Part shown: in pieces, positions 33,626-41,579 of the stretch | How the letters are laid out: each line of letters starts with the position of its first letter | Position numbering within the stretch: position 1 is the first letter of the stretch | Notes under the pieces: model-generated | Told to the model about the DNA's origin: nothing | What the model saw: only the letters and a program-made list of their open reading frames with translations | Databases searched by the model: none | Origin: Leifsonia tongyongensis | GTDB taxonomy: Bacteria; Actinomycetota; Actinomycetes; Actinomycetales; Microbacteriaceae | Reading direction: 5' to 3' | Length of the DNA stretch: 64,000 nt | NCBI RefSeq assembly: GCF_010686705.1 | Contig: NZ_JAAGWY010000001.1 | Location: 868,001 to 932,000 of the forward strand | Made by a program: the position numbers and the translations under genes

Positions 33626-34862
33626 GCTCCGCCCGCTCCAGGCGCCTGGGCACACCAACGTCGACTACGAGCAGCGCGTCGACATGGATCGCCTCCGCAC
33701 CTACCGGCTCGACCGGGCGAAGCGATCACTCGAGTCCAGCGAGTGCGGCGCGTTCCTGCTGTTCGACTTCTACAACATCCGGTACACCACGCAGACCTGG
33801 ATCGGCGGTGCGCTGGGCGACAAGATGACCCGGTACGCTCTCCTGACCCGCGACGGCGACCCGATGCTCTGGGACTTCGGCTCCGCCGTGCGCCATCACC
33901 AGCTCTACTCGCCGTGGCTCAAGCCCGAGAACAACCACCCGGGGATGCTCGGGATGCGGGGCGCAGTCGCACCGTCGGCCGGGCTCATGGAGTCCGCGGT
34001 GCGCGAGATCAAGGCCCTGCTCGTCGAGGCCGGCGTCGCCGACCTGCCGGTGGGAGTCGACATCGTCGAGCCTCCGTTCCTGTTCGAGATGCAGCGGCAG
34101 GGGCTCACCGTCGTCGATGCGCAGCAACTCATGCTCGACGCACGCGAGATCAAGTCGATCGACGAGATCATGCTGCTCAACCAGGCCGCCGCGATGGTCG
34201 ACGGGGTCTACCAGGACATCGTCGACGTGCTCAAGCCGGGCATCCGCGAGAACGAGATCGTGGCCCTCGCCAACAAGCGGCTGTACGAGCTCGGATCCGA
34301 CCAGGTGGAGGCCGTCAACGCGATCTCCGGCGACCGGTGCAATCCGCATCCGCACAACTTCACCGACCGCATCATCAGGCCCGGCGACCAGGCGTTCTTC
34401 GACATCATCCATTCGTTCAACGGGTATCGGACCTGCTACTACCGCACGTTCGCGGTCGGCAGCGCGACGAACAGCCAGCGCGACGCCTATAAGAAGGCCC
34501 GCGAATGGATGGATGCTGCGATCAGCGTCGTCAAGGCCGGTGTCGGCACCGACGAGATCGCCCGGGTCTGGCCGAAGGCCACCGATTTCGGCTTCGCCAA
34601 CGAGCTCGCGGCGTTCGGCCTCCAGTTCGGGCACGGGCTCGGTCTCGGGCTCCACGAACGGCCGATCATCTCCCGCCTCAACAGCCTCGACAATCCGATC
34701 GAGATCAAGGCGGGCATGGTCTTCGCCCTCGAGACCTACTGCCCGGCATCCGACGGATTCTCGGCCGCCCGCATCGAAGAGGAGATCGTGGTCGCCGAGG
34801 GCGGCGTGCACGTCCTCACCCGGTTCCCGGCGCAAGACCTCTTCATCGCCAACCAGTACTGA
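33618..34862 (+). CDS. M24-fold (pita-bread) protein with a substituted metal ligand
   Basis: Protein of 414 residues with the M24 aminopeptidase/creatinase fold: an N-terminal domain and a C-terminal catalytic domain (about 180-410). The usual metal ligands are Asp, Asp, His, Glu, Glu. Here the first Asp (FFDIIHSFNGY), His (FGHGLGLGLHERP), Glu (ALETYCP) and Glu (RIEEEI) are present, but the second Asp, 11 residues after the first, is Cys (RTCYYRTF). This argues against an ordinary peptidase. DddP-type lyases and creatinase show that this fold can do other chemistry. ATG 33618 overlaps the upstream gene. Confidence 0.82.
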   Translation: MSELRPLQAPGHTNVDYEQRVDMDRLRTYRLDRAKRSLESSECGAFLLFDFYNIRYTTQTWIGGALGDKMTRYALLTRDGDPMLWDFGSAVRHHQLYSPWLKPENNHPGMLGMRGAVAPSAGLMESAVREIKALLVEAGVADLPVGVDIVEPPFLFEMQRQGLTVVDAQQLMLDAREIKSIDEIMLLNQAAAMVDGVYQDIVDVLKPGIRENEIVALANKRLYELGSDQVEAVNAISGDRCNPHPHNFTDRIIRPGDQAFFDIIHSFNGYRTCYYRTFAVGSATNSQRDAYKKAREWMDAAISVVKAGVGTDEIARVWPKATDFGFANELAAFGLQFGHGLGLGLHERPIISRLNSLDNPIEIKAGMVFALETYCPASDGFSAARIEEEIVVAEGGVHVLTRFPAQDLFIANQY

Positions 34863-34880
34863 CCCCAGGAAGTTGCATCC

Positions 34881-36362
34881 ATGCTGATCCGACACGCTCA
34901 CCGCAGCGAACGCACCGCCGAACTCACCACTTGGTTCCCCCACGACCTCGTCATCGGCGGTGAAGCACGGGCGGGCGCAGACGGTCACCGGTTCGACGTC
35001 GTCAATCCGGCGACCGGCCAGCGCATCGCGAGCGTCGCGAGCGCGAGCGTCAGTGACGGACTCGCCGCCGTCCGAGCGGCTGAATGCGCACTGCCCGGCT
35101 GGAGCGCGGTCGCGCCGCGCGCGAAGGCCGAGATCCTGCGCAAGGCGTTCGAGCTCATGTGCGAGCGGGCGGAGGATCTCGCCCAGCTGATCGTCCTCGA
35201 GAATGGGAAGTCGCTCATCGACGCGCGCGGCGAGGTCGCCTACGCGGCCGAGTTCTTCCGTTGGTACTCCGAAGAGGCGGTCCGCCTGATCGGGTCGGTC
35301 CAGACGTCGCCGAGCGGCCAGAACCGGATCGTCGTCAGCCATCACCCGATCGGCGTCAGCGTCCTCGTCACGCCGTGGAACTTCCCCGCAGCGATGGCGA
35401 CGCGGAAGATCGGCCCCGCCCTGGCGGCCGGCTGCACCGTGATCCTGAAGCCGGCGAGCGATACCCCGCTCACGGCGCTGGCCATCGCCGAGATCCTCCG
35501 TCAGGCCGGTGTGCCCGCCGGTGTGGTCAACGTCATCCCCTCCCGGTCGTCGGGCGCGGTCGTCTCCGCCATGCTGGACGACCCGGCCGTGCGCAAGCTG
35601 TCTTTCACCGGCTCGACAGAGGTGGGCAGGACGCTGCTGGAGAACGCCTCACGCACGGTCGTCAACTGCAGCATGGAACTCGGGGGCAACGCCCCGTTCC
35701 TCGTCTTCGGCGACGCGGACCTCGACAGCGCCGTCGACGGCGCGATGATCGCGAAGATGCGCAACGGGGGCGAGGCCTGCACGGCCGCGAACCGCTTCTA
35801 TGTGCATGCTTCGGTCGCCGAGGAGTTCGGACGCAGGCTCGCCGAGCGGATGCGGGCGCTGCGTGTCGGCGACGGACTCGGCGAGCGCGTGGAGCTCGGG
35901 CCGCTGATCAACGAGGGCGCCCGGCTCAAGGTCGACAGCCTGGTCGCGGCGGCTCGTGACGCCGGTGCGTCCGTGCTGACCGGCGGAGAGTCCCACTCCG
36001 GTGTCGGGTTCTTCTACCCTCCGACTGTGCTTGTCGACGTGGCCCCGTCGTCGCCCATCCTCGACGAGGAGATCTTCGGCCCGGTCGCACCGATCGTCAC
36101 CTTCGACACCGACGACGAGGCCGTCGAGCTGGCGAACCGGACGGAGTACGGACTCGTCTCCTACGTCTACACCTCCGACCTCTCGCGCGGACTGAGCGTG
36201 AGCGAGCGGCTCGAGACCGGAATGGTCGGTCTCAACCGCGGCGTGGTCTCGGATCCGGCGGCGCCCTTCGGCGGTTTCAAGCAGAGCGGGCTCGGTCGCG
36301 AAGGAGGTCACGAAGGGATGCTCGAGTTCACGGAGTCGCAGTACATCGCGGTGAACTGGTGA
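34881..36362 (+). CDS. NAD(P)-dependent aldehyde dehydrogenase (succinate-semialdehyde type)
   Basis: Aldehyde dehydrogenase of 493 residues resembling GabD. Catalytic Cys is in NGGEACTAANRF, catalytic Glu in SMELGGNAPFLVF, and the NAD site around TPWNFPAAMATRK. It follows the M24 gene by 18 nt with AGGAAG as ribosome site. It is the last of the three-gene LacI-controlled operon and probably oxidises a semialdehyde made by the upstream enzymes. Succinate semialdehyde is the best guess by similarity, but glutarate or malonate semialdehyde are possible. Confidence 0.9.
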   Translation: MLIRHAHRSERTAELTTWFPHDLVIGGEARAGADGHRFDVVNPATGQRIASVASASVSDGLAAVRAAECALPGWSAVAPRAKAEILRKAFELMCERAEDLAQLIVLENGKSLIDARGEVAYAAEFFRWYSEEAVRLIGSVQTSPSGQNRIVVSHHPIGVSVLVTPWNFPAAMATRKIGPALAAGCTVILKPASDTPLTALAIAEILRQAGVPAGVVNVIPSRSSGAVVSAMLDDPAVRKLSFTGSTEVGRTLLENASRTVVNCSMELGGNAPFLVFGDADLDSAVDGAMIAKMRNGGEACTAANRFYVHASVAEEFGRRLAERMRALRVGDGLGERVELGPLINEGARLKVDSLVAAARDAGASVLTGGESHSGVGFFYPPTVLVDVAPSSPILDEEIFGPVAPIVTFDTDDEAVELANRTEYGLVSYVYTSDLSRGLSVSERLETGMVGLNRGVVSDPAAPFGGFKQSGLGREGGHEGMLEFTESQYIAVNW

Positions 36363-36373
36363 GCCGTCTCGTC

Positions 36374-36410
36374 TGACCTGCAGGGGTGCGGCGTGACCTG
36401 CAGGGGCGCG
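36374..36410 (+). repeat. Direct repeat TGACCTGCAGGGG(T/C)GCG
   Basis: Two 17-bp copies (36374-36390, 36394-36410) differ at one base and start 20 bp apart, two helical turns. They lie just upstream of the GH15 promoter and could be activator sites. Confidence 0.6.
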
Positions 36411-36421
36411 ACCGCCTCGAC

Positions 36422-36456
36422 TTGTGATCCGCGAGGTTTTGGCGGATAGTCCGAGG
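36422..36456 (+). promoter_or_regulatory. Probable leaderless promoter of the GH15 gene
   Basis: TTGTGA (36422-36427), a 17-nt spacer and GATAGT (36445-36450) lie 6 nt before GTG 36457. This fits the leaderless layout seen at other starts in the window and argues for 36457 rather than GTG 36424, which would sit in the -35 box. Confidence 0.5.
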
Positions 36457-38235
36457 GTGGATGAATCTCCGGCCTTGCGCGAGTATGCCGCGATCGGCGA
36501 CGGACGGACCATCGCCCTCGTCGCCCGCAACGGAAGCATCGACTGGCTGCCCATCCCCGACCTCAACTCCGTTCCCGCCTTCGCCGCGATCCTCGACCGC
36601 GCGTCGGGCGGACGCATCGAGCTGGCGCCGGTCGGCGACTACACCGTCACGCGGCGCTACCTGCGGGGCACGAACGTCCTGAGCACCCTGTTCCGTACGG
36701 CGACGGGAACAGTCCGGGTGACGGATGCGCTCATCACCGGCAACGAGGGACGCCTGCCGTGGGCAGAGCTCGGCCGCCGCATCGAGGGGCTCGACGGCGA
36801 GGTGCGGATGCGTTGGACGGTGCGCCCCGGAACCATGCTGGGCACCGCATCCCCCTGGATCCAGCACATCGGCGCCCACTCGATCGTCCACGCCGGACCC
36901 GTCACCATCGGCGTGACCGGCAGCGAACATCACCCCCGCCGCAACCGGCAGCGGGCGAGTTCGGAGGATGCGCTCCGCGGGGCCTTCACCACGACCGCCG
37001 GTTCGCGCCACCTCCTCGCGATCGTCGCAACTGAGAACGAGCCGTTGCACCTGCCTGACGCCGCGACGGTGGATGCAGGAATCGACCGGACCATCTCCAC
37101 CTGGCGGACCTGGTCGCGGACGTTCGGGTTCGACGGCCGCTGGGCCGGGGACGTCCAGCGCAGCGCGCTCCTGCTCAAACTCCTCATCTACGCACCCACC
37201 GGCGCCGTCGCGGCCGCAGCCACGACGTCGCTTCCGGAGAGCTCGCGCGGCGGGAAGAACTGGGACTACCGCTTCGCGTGGGTGCGGGATGCCGCCTACT
37301 CGGTGCGCGCCCTCGTGCGCTTCGGGCTGCGAGAAGAGACACACGCGGCCTTCTCGTGGCTGCTCGACACGATCGAGGCGAACGGCCCGGACCTGCACGT
37401 CTTCTACGGACTCGACGGTGGCGTTCCCCGCGGTGTCACGGCGTACGACGTACCCGGCTGGAACGGCATCGGCCCGGTCGTCGGCGGCAACCGGGCGCAA
37501 GGACAGCTGCAGCTCGGGGTCTTCGGCGACCTGCTCGGACTCGCGGGCGAATACGTCTCGGCAGGCAACATCTTCGACCCGGACACGGCGCGGATGCTCA
37601 CCCGGGTCGCCGACCGCGTCTGCGACCTGTGGCGCAGGCCCGACTCCGGAATGTGGGAGCTCGAGGAAACGCAGCATTTCACCTCATCGAAGATGGGATG
37701 CTGGCAGGCGCTCGACGCCGCCATCCACCTCGCCGAGAAGGGGCAGGTCAGCGGCAACGCGGACCGCTGGCGCGCCGAGCGCGAACGCATCCGCGAATGG
37801 ATCGACGCACACTGCTGGTCGGCTGAGCTCGGCGCCTACACGATGGTCGCGGGCCGCGCCGCACTCGACACGTCGGTTCTGCTGCACGCGGCGAGCGGCT
37901 TCGAGCGGGGGCCGCGGATGGCCTCCACTATCGACGCACTCGTCCGCGAACTCGGTCGCGGGCCGCTGCTGTACCGCTATTCGGGAATGGCCGAGGTCGA
38001 GCATCCGTTCGTCGCCTGCTCGTTCTGGCTGGCCGCCGCGCTCGCCTGCGTCGGCCGCGACGCGGAAGCCGCCGCGTTGATGGACAAGCTCGTGAAGCTG
38101 TCGAACGACGTGGGCGTCTTCGCCGAGATGATCGACGAAGACGAGGTGACGTTCTGGGGCAACCTGCCGCAGGGGCTCAGTCACCTCGGCCTGATCAACG
38201 CGGCGATCACCATCGAGGAGCAGGCCGCCGGCTGA
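36457..38235 (+). CDS. GH15 family glucoamylase/trehalase-like protein
   Basis: Cytoplasmic (alpha/alpha)6-barrel glycoside hydrolase of about 592 residues. It shows the N-terminal beta domain (REYAAIGDGRTIALVARNGSIDWLPIPDL region), NWDYRFAWVRDAAYSV, the catalytic acid region DSGMWELEE and the distal GNLPQGLSHLGLI. GH15 enzymes release glucose from alpha-glucans or hydrolyse trehalose. In actinobacteria this subgroup is often trehalase-like. No signal peptide is visible. The usual Glu before GN.PQ appears shifted (EMIDEDEVTFWGN), so activity is not guaranteed. Confidence 0.85.
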   Translation: MDESPALREYAAIGDGRTIALVARNGSIDWLPIPDLNSVPAFAAILDRASGGRIELAPVGDYTVTRRYLRGTNVLSTLFRTATGTVRVTDALITGNEGRLPWAELGRRIEGLDGEVRMRWTVRPGTMLGTASPWIQHIGAHSIVHAGPVTIGVTGSEHHPRRNRQRASSEDALRGAFTTTAGSRHLLAIVATENEPLHLPDAATVDAGIDRTISTWRTWSRTFGFDGRWAGDVQRSALLLKLLIYAPTGAVAAAATTSLPESSRGGKNWDYRFAWVRDAAYSVRALVRFGLREETHAAFSWLLDTIEANGPDLHVFYGLDGGVPRGVTAYDVPGWNGIGPVVGGNRAQGQLQLGVFGDLLGLAGEYVSAGNIFDPDTARMLTRVADRVCDLWRRPDSGMWELEETQHFTSSKMGCWQALDAAIHLAEKGQVSGNADRWRAERERIREWIDAHCWSAELGAYTMVAGRAALDTSVLLHAASGFERGPRMASTIDALVRELGRGPLLYRYSGMAEVEHPFVACSFWLAAALACVGRDAEAAALMDKLVKLSNDVGVFAEMIDEDEVTFWGNLPQGLSHLGLINAAITIEEQAAG

Positions 38236-38259
38236 CGCCGCGTCGAGAGCGCCGGGCTG

Positions 38260-38556
38260 CTACGCGTCGACGAAGTCGTATTCCTGGAAGGCGCTCACTT
38301 CGGGATTCCAACGGTCCTCCACGAAGCCGACGTGCGCGGGGTGGGAGTTGTACGCGTCATAGGCGGCCTGGTCATCGAAGACCATGGAGAACTGGAACCG
38401 GAGCGGGCTGAACGCGCTGACCTGACGTCGGATCGTGAACTCGTGAACGCCCGGGATCGCAGAGAGGGTCTCGCCTGCAGCCTGCAGAAACGCTGCCTCC
38501 TCACGGGAGTCCGGCTGGTGCACGAGTGAGAAGACGACGGAGTGGATGATCGGCAT
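38260..38556 (-). CDS. Dabb-family (stress-responsive A/B barrel) protein
   Basis: Small dimeric alpha-beta barrel-type protein of 98 residues, starting MPIIHSVVFSLVHQ and containing GVHEFTIRRQVS and FSMVFDDQAAYDAYNSHPAH, the usual Dabb pattern. Function is not established for most members. ATG 38556 begins 12 nt after the SDR gene stop on the same strand, so the two are probably co-transcribed. Confidence 0.8.
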   Translation of the reverse strand: MPIIHSVVFSLVHQPDSREEAAFLQAAGETLSAIPGVHEFTIRRQVSAFSPLRFQFSMVFDDQAAYDAYNSHPAHVGFVEDRWNPEVSAFQEYDFVDA

Positions 38557-38567
38557 GAACACCAAGC

Positions 38568-39590
38568 CTATGCGGATGCCCTCCTGAGCAACGCCAGCCC
38601 GCCGACGACCGCGGAGGCGGCGAGCGCCCCCACCGCGACCCCGGCACTCCGATGGTGTTTCGAGAACCACCACTGCCGGCTGCGCTCCACCGCACGGTCG
38701 TCGAACTTTCCGTGCGTGCCGAAGTCGCTCGACGCATCCGCGGGCTCCCACAGGTTCGCCGGCTGGTCGGGCCGCCGGGGCTCGTCCGTCTGCTGCGACG
38801 AGTACCCCGTCTTGCCGAGGTACCGGTCGAGCATCCCCGGCGCCACGGCGTTCACGAGCAGTGTGGCGACGGTGCTCGCGCCCACCCAGTACTCGCGGCG
38901 TTCCGGATGTGCGGCGGCCCACACGATCGCCCGCGCCGCGACCTCCGGCTGGTAGATCGGAGGTACGGGCTGCGCCTGGCGGGGCAGCCTCGAGAGCACC
39001 CAGCTGAACTGCGGCGTGTTGAGCGCCGGCAGCTGCACCATCGTCGTGTGGATCGGGCTCTTCTCGTGCAGCAGCTCGCACCGCAGCGACTCGTTGAATC
39101 CCTGGATGGCGTGCTTGGCGCCGCAGTACGCCGACTGCAGCGGGATGCCCCGGTAGGCGAGGGCGGAACCCACCTGCACGATGGTCCCGGATCCGCGCGG
39201 GCGCATCCGCTTCAATGCCGCCATGGTGCCGTAGACGTAGCCGAGGTACGTCACCTCGGTGGCCCGCTTGAACTCTGCCGCATCGATCTCATGGAACGGC
39301 GCGAACAGCGAGGAGAACGCCACGTTGACCCACACGTCGATCGGGCCGAGCTCGGCTTCCACCTGCTCGGCCGCGGCTTCGACCGCGTCGGGGTCGGCGA
39401 CGTCGACACTGATCGCGACGACCTTTCCGCCCGCCTTCCCGACGTCGGCCACGGCGCCTTCCAGCCCCGCAGCGCCCCGCGCGAGGAGGGCTACGCGTAC
39501 GCCGCACCGCGCGAACTCGATCGCCGTCGCACGTCCGACACCGCCGCTGGCACCGGTGATCACAACCGTCTTGTCCGCCAATTCGTGCAT
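38568..39590 (-). CDS. Short-chain dehydrogenase with C-terminal membrane helix
   Basis: SDR of 340 residues. TGASGGVG supplies the cofactor site, and YCGAKHAIQG the Tyr and Lys of the active site, with Ser in VGSALAYRG. The usual NNAG is replaced by VNVAFSS, a feature of a subset of membrane-associated SDRs. About 90 extra residues follow the SDR fold, ending in a hydrophobic helix (AGVAVGALAASAVVGGLALL) and a basic tail, so the protein is likely anchored. ATG 39590 follows GGGAG. The substrate is unknown. Confidence 0.87.
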   Translation of the reverse strand: MHELADKTVVITGASGGVGRATAIEFARCGVRVALLARGAAGLEGAVADVGKAGGKVVAISVDVADPDAVEAAAEQVEAELGPIDVWVNVAFSSLFAPFHEIDAAEFKRATEVTYLGYVYGTMAALKRMRPRGSGTIVQVGSALAYRGIPLQSAYCGAKHAIQGFNESLRCELLHEKSPIHTTMVQLPALNTPQFSWVLSRLPRQAQPVPPIYQPEVAARAIVWAAAHPERREYWVGASTVATLLVNAVAPGMLDRYLGKTGYSSQQTDEPRRPDQPANLWEPADASSDFGTHGKFDDRAVERSRQWWFSKHHRSAGVAVGALAASAVVGGLALLRRASA

Positions 39591-39612
39591 CGGTACTCCC
39601 ATTCGATCCGGA

Positions 39613-39957
39613 TCAGTACGGCGGTGTGTCGAAGTCGTCGACCGGCACCACCGATTCGCTTTCGGTCAGCGCAGATCCCGTGGCGGGCGCCAGCTGCCGC
39701 GTGGCGACCGCGAACCGCTCCACCAGTTCGGCGTCGACGATGTCGTCCGGGATGTCCGGCTCGTGGGTGGAGACGAGCTGGCTCGCCGGCCCGATGAGCA
39801 CCTGGGCGATACCGCGCTCACCATCCGCTTCGCGAACAGGGATCTCCACCGTCGCCGAGGTCGCGTTGCGAGCGAGCGCGGCCGCGTATTCGAGAAGGGC
39901 TGTTGCGATCGCGTCCCCGGTCAGTACGGAGCCGCCGGCGTATTGCACTCGGTGCAT
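39613..39957 (-). CDS. Conserved actinobacterial hypothetical protein
   Basis: Small acidic soluble protein of 114 residues starting MHRVQYAGGSVLTGDAIATA. A helical first half is followed by a strand-rich core (TVEIPVREADGERGIAQVLIGP) and an acidic C-terminus. I recall similar small proteins in Microbacteriaceae but no known function. ATG 39957 is preceded by GGGA; GTG 39969 is the alternative. It lies 22 bp upstream of the SDR gene and may be in the same operon. Confidence 0.7.
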   Translation of the reverse strand: MHRVQYAGGSVLTGDAIATALLEYAAALARNATSATVEIPVREADGERGIAQVLIGPASQLVSTHEPDIPDDIVDAELVERFAVATRQLAPATGSALTESESVVPVDDFDTPPY

Positions 39958-40030
39958 TGGGTGTCCCACCTTCGTTGTTTTCCCCGAACGGTAGTCCCCG
40001 AACGGGTCGGGTCAATCCCTTGCGGAAGCG

Positions 40031-40393
40031 TTATTTTTCGCCAACGAGGGCGGGCGCGGCCGACCCGGGTGTCAGCCGGGTCATCAGCATCGCATCCGCC
40101 TCCCTCTCGTCGATCACCTGCATACCGCCCGTCCGCAGCGAGGTCAGCGCCAGGGCTTCGACCCAGCGCGAGTTGATCGTCGGCGGCCTGCCACCCACGA
40201 AACGGAAGCTCAGCAGGGTCTCCCTGCTGATCCAGAGGCTCATCCGACCCGATCCCTGCTCGACGGGGATCGTCCAGTTCAGCAGGAAACTCTCGTGGCG
40301 CAGGAGTTTGGCGATGATGGCGAGTTTCATGTGCGCAAGAAGGCGGTCTTCGAACTCGAACCGCTGCCCTTCGCCGTAAGTGAGTGTTCCCAT
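40031..40393 (-). CDS. Small Microbacteriaceae-type protein (DUF7882-like)
   Basis: Protein of 120 residues beginning MGTLTYGEGQRFEFEDRLLA. This start, the central SFLLNWTIP and the SLWISRETLLSFRFVG strand region match a small family that is multicopy in Microbacteriaceae and often mislabelled as ATP-dependent DNA ligase. Its real function is unknown. It is a useful taxonomic hint for the window. ATG 40393 is the only sensible start. Confidence 0.75.
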   Translation of the reverse strand: MGTLTYGEGQRFEFEDRLLAHMKLAIIAKLLRHESFLLNWTIPVEQGSGRMSLWISRETLLSFRFVGGRPPTINSRWVEALALTSLRTGGMQVIDEREADAMLMTRLTPGSAAPALVGEK

Positions 40394-40451
40394 GTGCTCA
40401 GTGTGGGGCCTCCGCCTGGCAAAAGCGTGCTGGGTGCTGTTATGTGAATCG

Positions 40452-41579
40452 TCAACTGCTCCGCCATTCTGCGGTGAGGTACGGATGCGCATCCGCACTT
40501 TTCAGCGTCAGCCCGTGCCCGGGCGCACCCCTGTCGGGAACCAGCTCACCGTTCACGAGCTCGGGGAGCCCGTCGAAGAACAGCTCTTCGATGACGACGT
40601 GGTCGTGGAAGTATTCGGCGTTCACGACGTTCGGAAGCGCAGCGCCGAGGGATGCGTGGAGGGCCGGCGCCGTGTGCGAGCTGGCGGGCACCTGGGCACC
40701 TGTCGCCTGGGCGGCCGCGAGCAGGAACCCTGTCGGACCTCCGCACCGCGTCGCGTCGGCCTGGATGACGTCGACCGCCCCGGCCGCCAGCATCTGGTGG
40801 AAGTAGGACGGGGTGTAGCCGTACTCACCCGCAGCGACGCGCAGGCCGGCGGGTGCCCGATCCCGGATCAGGCGCAGCCCGGCGAGGTCGTCGCTCGAGA
40901 CCGGCTCCTCGAACCAGGTGACGCCGAGTTCCGCGAACTGTTCGGCGAACCGCATGGCCTGTTTGCGCTCGTAGGCGCCGTTCGCGTCGACGAAGAGCCC
41001 GACGTCGTCCCCGATCGCCGATCGGGCGGCCGTCACCCGCGCAAGGTCGGCGTCCGGGTCGGTGCCGATCTTCATCTTGACGGCGGACAACCCCGCGGCG
41101 GCCCATCCGGAGAGCTGTTCCTCCAGCTCCCCGATGGTGTAGTCGGTGAATCCGCCGCTCCCGTACGCGGTCACCGAGGTGCGAGCGCCACCGAGAAGCC
41201 GGGTGAGCGAGACACCGAGGAGCCGCGCCTTGAGGTCGTGCACAGCGCTGTCGAGGGCCGAGATGGCACCCGCGCACACGCCCGGCCAGCCGAGATTACG
41301 CACCGCGCCGGCCATCCGCCAGAACGTCCGCGTTGTGTCGAACGGATCGGAGCCGAGCACGCTGGGGAGGAGCACGTCGCGGATGACATCGAGCGCTGCC
41401 GGCGACCCGTACGCATAACCGAGGCCGGTCTGCGATCCGGCGGTCAGCTGCACGACGACAAGAGACGTCTTGTCCCAGCGGACCGTGCCGTCGGATTCGG
41501 GGCGCTCGACCCGGAATGAACGTGTCGGCACCGTGTACGCGCCGACCTCGCCGCCGGAGATCGGTACTTCCTCGGGCAT
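40452..41579 (-). CDS. Enolase-superfamily dehydratase/racemase (mandelate racemase group)
   Basis: Protein of 375 residues with an N-terminal capping domain and a C-terminal barrel. Catalytic Lys-x-Lys is in AVKMKIG; metal ligands are Asp in LFVDANGAY, Glu in WFEEPV and Glu in AAGEYG, and a late His is in SSHTAPAL. It may be an aldonate dehydratase or an epimerase. Its start overlaps the TPP enzyme stop, so it is the last gene of a five-gene operon that also encodes a GMC oxidoreductase. Within that set an acid-sugar dehydratase is the most economical guess. Confidence 0.85.
   Translation of the reverse strand: MPEEVPISGGEVGAYTVPTRSFRVERPESDGTVRWDKTSLVVVQLTAGSQTGLGYAYGSPAALDVIRDVLLPSVLGSDPFDTTRTFWRMAGAVRNLGWPGVCAGAISALDSAVHDLKARLLGVSLTRLLGGARTSVTAYGSGGFTDYTIGELEEQLSGWAAAGLSAVKMKIGTDPDADLARVTAARSAIGDDVGLFVDANGAYERKQAMRFAEQFAELGVTWFEEPVSSDDLAGLRLIRDRAPAGLRVAAGEYGYTPSYFHQMLAAGAVDVIQADATRCGGPTGFLLAAAQATGAQVPASSHTAPALHASLGAALPNVVNAEYFHDHVVIEELFFDGLPELVNGELVPDRGAPGHGLTLKSADAHPYLTAEWRSS

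Noticed and set aside
40031-40393. Annotation as ATP-dependent DNA ligase
   Set aside because: Small proteins of this type are often so named in databases, but there is no KxDG motif or ligase domain; the real ligase in the window is at 62251-63774.
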